Shown piece after piece: positions 62,701-64,000 of a DNA stretch of 64,000 bases; the first letter of the stretch is position 1, and every line of letters begins with the position of its first letter. Location: NCBI RefSeq assembly GCF_000189635.1, contig NW_002476358.1, positions 262,616-326,615 of the forward strand. Reading direction: 5' to 3'. Both the position numbers and the translations under genes were made by a program. Below the pieces are notes generated by a model. The model was not told the origin of the DNA. It made no database searches and was given only the letters and a program-made list of their open reading frames with translations. The DNA is from Tetrahymena thermophila SB210. Taxonomy: Eukaryota > Ciliophora > Oligohymenophorea > Hymenostomatida > Tetrahymenidae.

Positions 62701-63963
62701 AACTGTTATTTTAGCAAGCCAATAGAGACCATTAAAAACAAAAGACATAGACCAGAACATTAAATGGATGCACTTATAAGTCCAGTCAAAAATACTAAAA
62801 CTAAAAAGATTTAGTTTAAATGTGCAGGATGTGGAGTTTTAAATTTAAAAGATATGTACAAGTGTGAAAACTGTTATGGTTTTTATTTCTGTCTATCATG
62901 TTATGAGACTAAATGCGATGATTTTAAAACTTACATGGCGAGTTCCCATAAAAATTACCATTCACTTATTAGATATAATCTTGAAGAAATTGAGAGTTAG
63001 AACGAATAGAAAGTTGAACTGCAAGATGCTTAGGCTTAGTAGATCAACAACGGTAATAAATGCTTATGAAATAATTTAAAAATAATATTTTTTTTATTTA
63101 GATCCTATAAATAGTCAACTTATACTTAATGTTATATCTCAAATCTTAGACACAGATGAAGTCAATAAACCATAAAATATTGATAATTATGCTGAAGAAG
63201 GGAGATAAGACTAATTAAAAGAATTGAATTAGAAATAAATTGATGAAGATGAAGATAATATCCTAAAAAATAAAACAGAAATATAAGAAGAGTCTAGAAA
63301 TATTAATTAAGACACTAAAAATAAAAAAAATGGCTAAACTAAAAGACCCTATAATAGAAAGTAAAAAGTTAAATCAATAGAAGACAAAGATGAGACCAAT
63401 TTGGATAAATAAAATAATAATTAAGTTGAATTATAAAATGATAAATAAAATGAGTAATTAAATATTGAATAAGATTAATCAGGAAATTAAAATATGAATC
63501 AGCTAAAGGAAGATCAAGATGAGTTGGAAAAGGCTGAAGAATAAAATTTAAAAAGCAATTTAGTGAAAAAAATAAGAAAAAAAAGGGTGAGTAAGAAATA
63601 AAAATAATAACTAGAAGATTAAAGTGAGGAAAAAAAAGAAGAAAATAATGACTAATTAATTGATAAGAAGTCCGACTCAATTAACAATGAAAACAAAAGT
63701 GTAGACGAGTCTAAATAAAATTAGATGGAAGAGGAAGAAGATTAAAAAGAGGAAAGCAATAAAAATGAAGATGATAAAGAGGAGAATGAAATACAAGAAG
63801 AAAATAAAGTTGTTAAGAAAAGGAAAAGAAGAACTAAAGAAGAGATAGAAAAATTCAAACAAGAAAAAGAATAAAAAAATTTGGAGTACTTGATCGGTCT
63901 ACAAGATGGTAAAGAAAAGAAAAAAAGAGGAAGACTTCCTAAATTAAAAGATAATTCCAAACT
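56778..63963 (+). CDS. Large MT-A70 adenine-N6 methyltransferase with four ZZ-like zinc fingers, 3' end outside the window
   Basis: Transfers a methyl group from S-adenosylmethionine to N6 of adenine in DNA or RNA; ciliate MT-A70 proteins are known to make DNA 6mA. Thirteen exons join in phase: 56778-56825, 56951-57053, 57212-57634, 57866-58951, 59015-59146, 59214-60749, 61021-61170, 61269-61740, 61995-62293, 62370-62487, 62563-62639, 62696-63052 and 63102 to about 63963 (GTAAGT donor; gene continues), giving about 1,887 residues. Residues 1 to about 1080 are disordered, Lys/Ser/Gln/Asn-rich. The catalytic domain (about 1085-1325) has DPPW at 1114-1117, FLFLWILNTQMN, WGYNLVDKIVWVK, KPDEIYEIIDLLIPGAKKIE and RPGWVSVGNQLGE, closely like METTL3's KPDEIY and PNWITLGNQL. 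Four Cys-rich ZZ-like fingers follow (first Cys at 1335, 1391, 1457, 1524), then a charged tail with KKRGRLPK. Confidence 0.9.
60750..61020 (+). other. Intron joining the disordered region to the catalytic domain
   Basis: A 271-bp A/T-rich intron, GTAAAA...TTTTAAAATAG. Splicing joins NTGLFD to IVYMDPPW in phase; GLFD-I-V-x-x-DPPW is the expected MT-A70 continuity. This is the evidence that the long N-terminal region and the methyltransferase are one gene. Confidence 0.8.
61995..63052 (+). other. Exons encoding the four ZZ-like zinc fingers
   Basis: Finger 1 has Cys 1335, 1338, 1361, 1364. Finger 2 (CNRCEAEPIWGIRFHCMICK, then DFDLCEAC) has Cys 1391, 1394, 1406, 1409, 1415, 1418 and is the most canonical ZZ. 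Finger 3 has Cys 1457, 1460, 1469, 1472, 1482, 1485. Finger 4 has Cys 1524, 1527, 1538, 1541, 1547, 1550 and His 1566, 1570. ZZ fingers bind zinc and often recognise histone H3 tails or other protein N termini. Confidence 0.8.
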
Positions 63964-64000
63964 GTAAGTATTGTTGAATAGTTAAATAGAATAAAATTAA

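Noticed and set aside
63369-63960. Overlapping minus-strand ORFs rich in Phe/Leu/Ser
   Set aside because: They are antisense to the acidic/basic tail exon of the MT-A70 gene.
1-64000. CRISPR arrays, virus-derived elements, LINE or DNA transposon genes, rDNA, telomere repeats
   Set aside because: I saw no spaced direct repeats, reverse transcriptase, integrase, transposase or capsid motifs, and no GGGGTT/CCCCAA tracts.

Overview
The window looks like macronuclear DNA of a Tetrahymena-type ciliate. It is extremely AT-rich. Conserved protein families read through continuously only if TAA and TAG encode glutamine and TGA is the sole stop. Genes are cut by short, very AT-rich GT...AG introns (many of 43-75 bp) and separated by long stretches of nearly pure A/T. 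Because of the code, standard-code ORF calling breaks almost every gene here; the spans below come from reading with the ciliate code and joining exons where splice sites, reading phase and protein-family sequence agreed. I ran no database search, so family names rest on motif recognition.

Layout: a kinesin missing its 5' end (1-2865, +); a possible very small gene (3148-3300, +); a conserved-looking coiled-coil protein (4055-5539, -); a large Gln-rich protein with an N-terminal zinc-site-like motif and a SPRY-like tail (7266-9989, +); an unrecognised gene (12079-12628, -); a Glk-type glucokinase (17244-19121, +); a sestrin homologue (25434-27455, +); an intron-rich protein with an NT-C2-like start and a DUF1765-like core (30323-36184, +); a Na+/H+ exchanger (36796-38694, -); the proteasome lid subunit Rpn9 (41140-42851, -); a TPR protein (48292-49755, -); a TRIM-like protein (50625-52130, +) that shares its N-terminal motif with the gene at 7266; a coiled-coil protein (54039-55925, +); and, running off the right edge, a very large MT-A70 adenine-N6 methyltransferase (56778-63963 and beyond, +).

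The last gene is the most striking item. A disordered N-terminal region of about 1,080 residues, an MT-A70 catalytic domain with intact DPPW, four successive ZZ-like zinc fingers, and an acidic/basic tail with an AT-hook-like motif lie in one reading frame through 13 exons. The remaining genes look like unrelated housekeeping functions (glucose phosphorylation, proteasome assembly, ion exchange, motor transport, nutrient/stress signalling); there is no operon-like logic.

Between the genes are two direct tandem duplications (about 243 bp and 206 bp), a long imperfect hairpin of about 150 bp that is GC-richer in the middle, a pair of related palindromes, and several coding-like stretches without complete gene structure that may be relics or unresolved genes.
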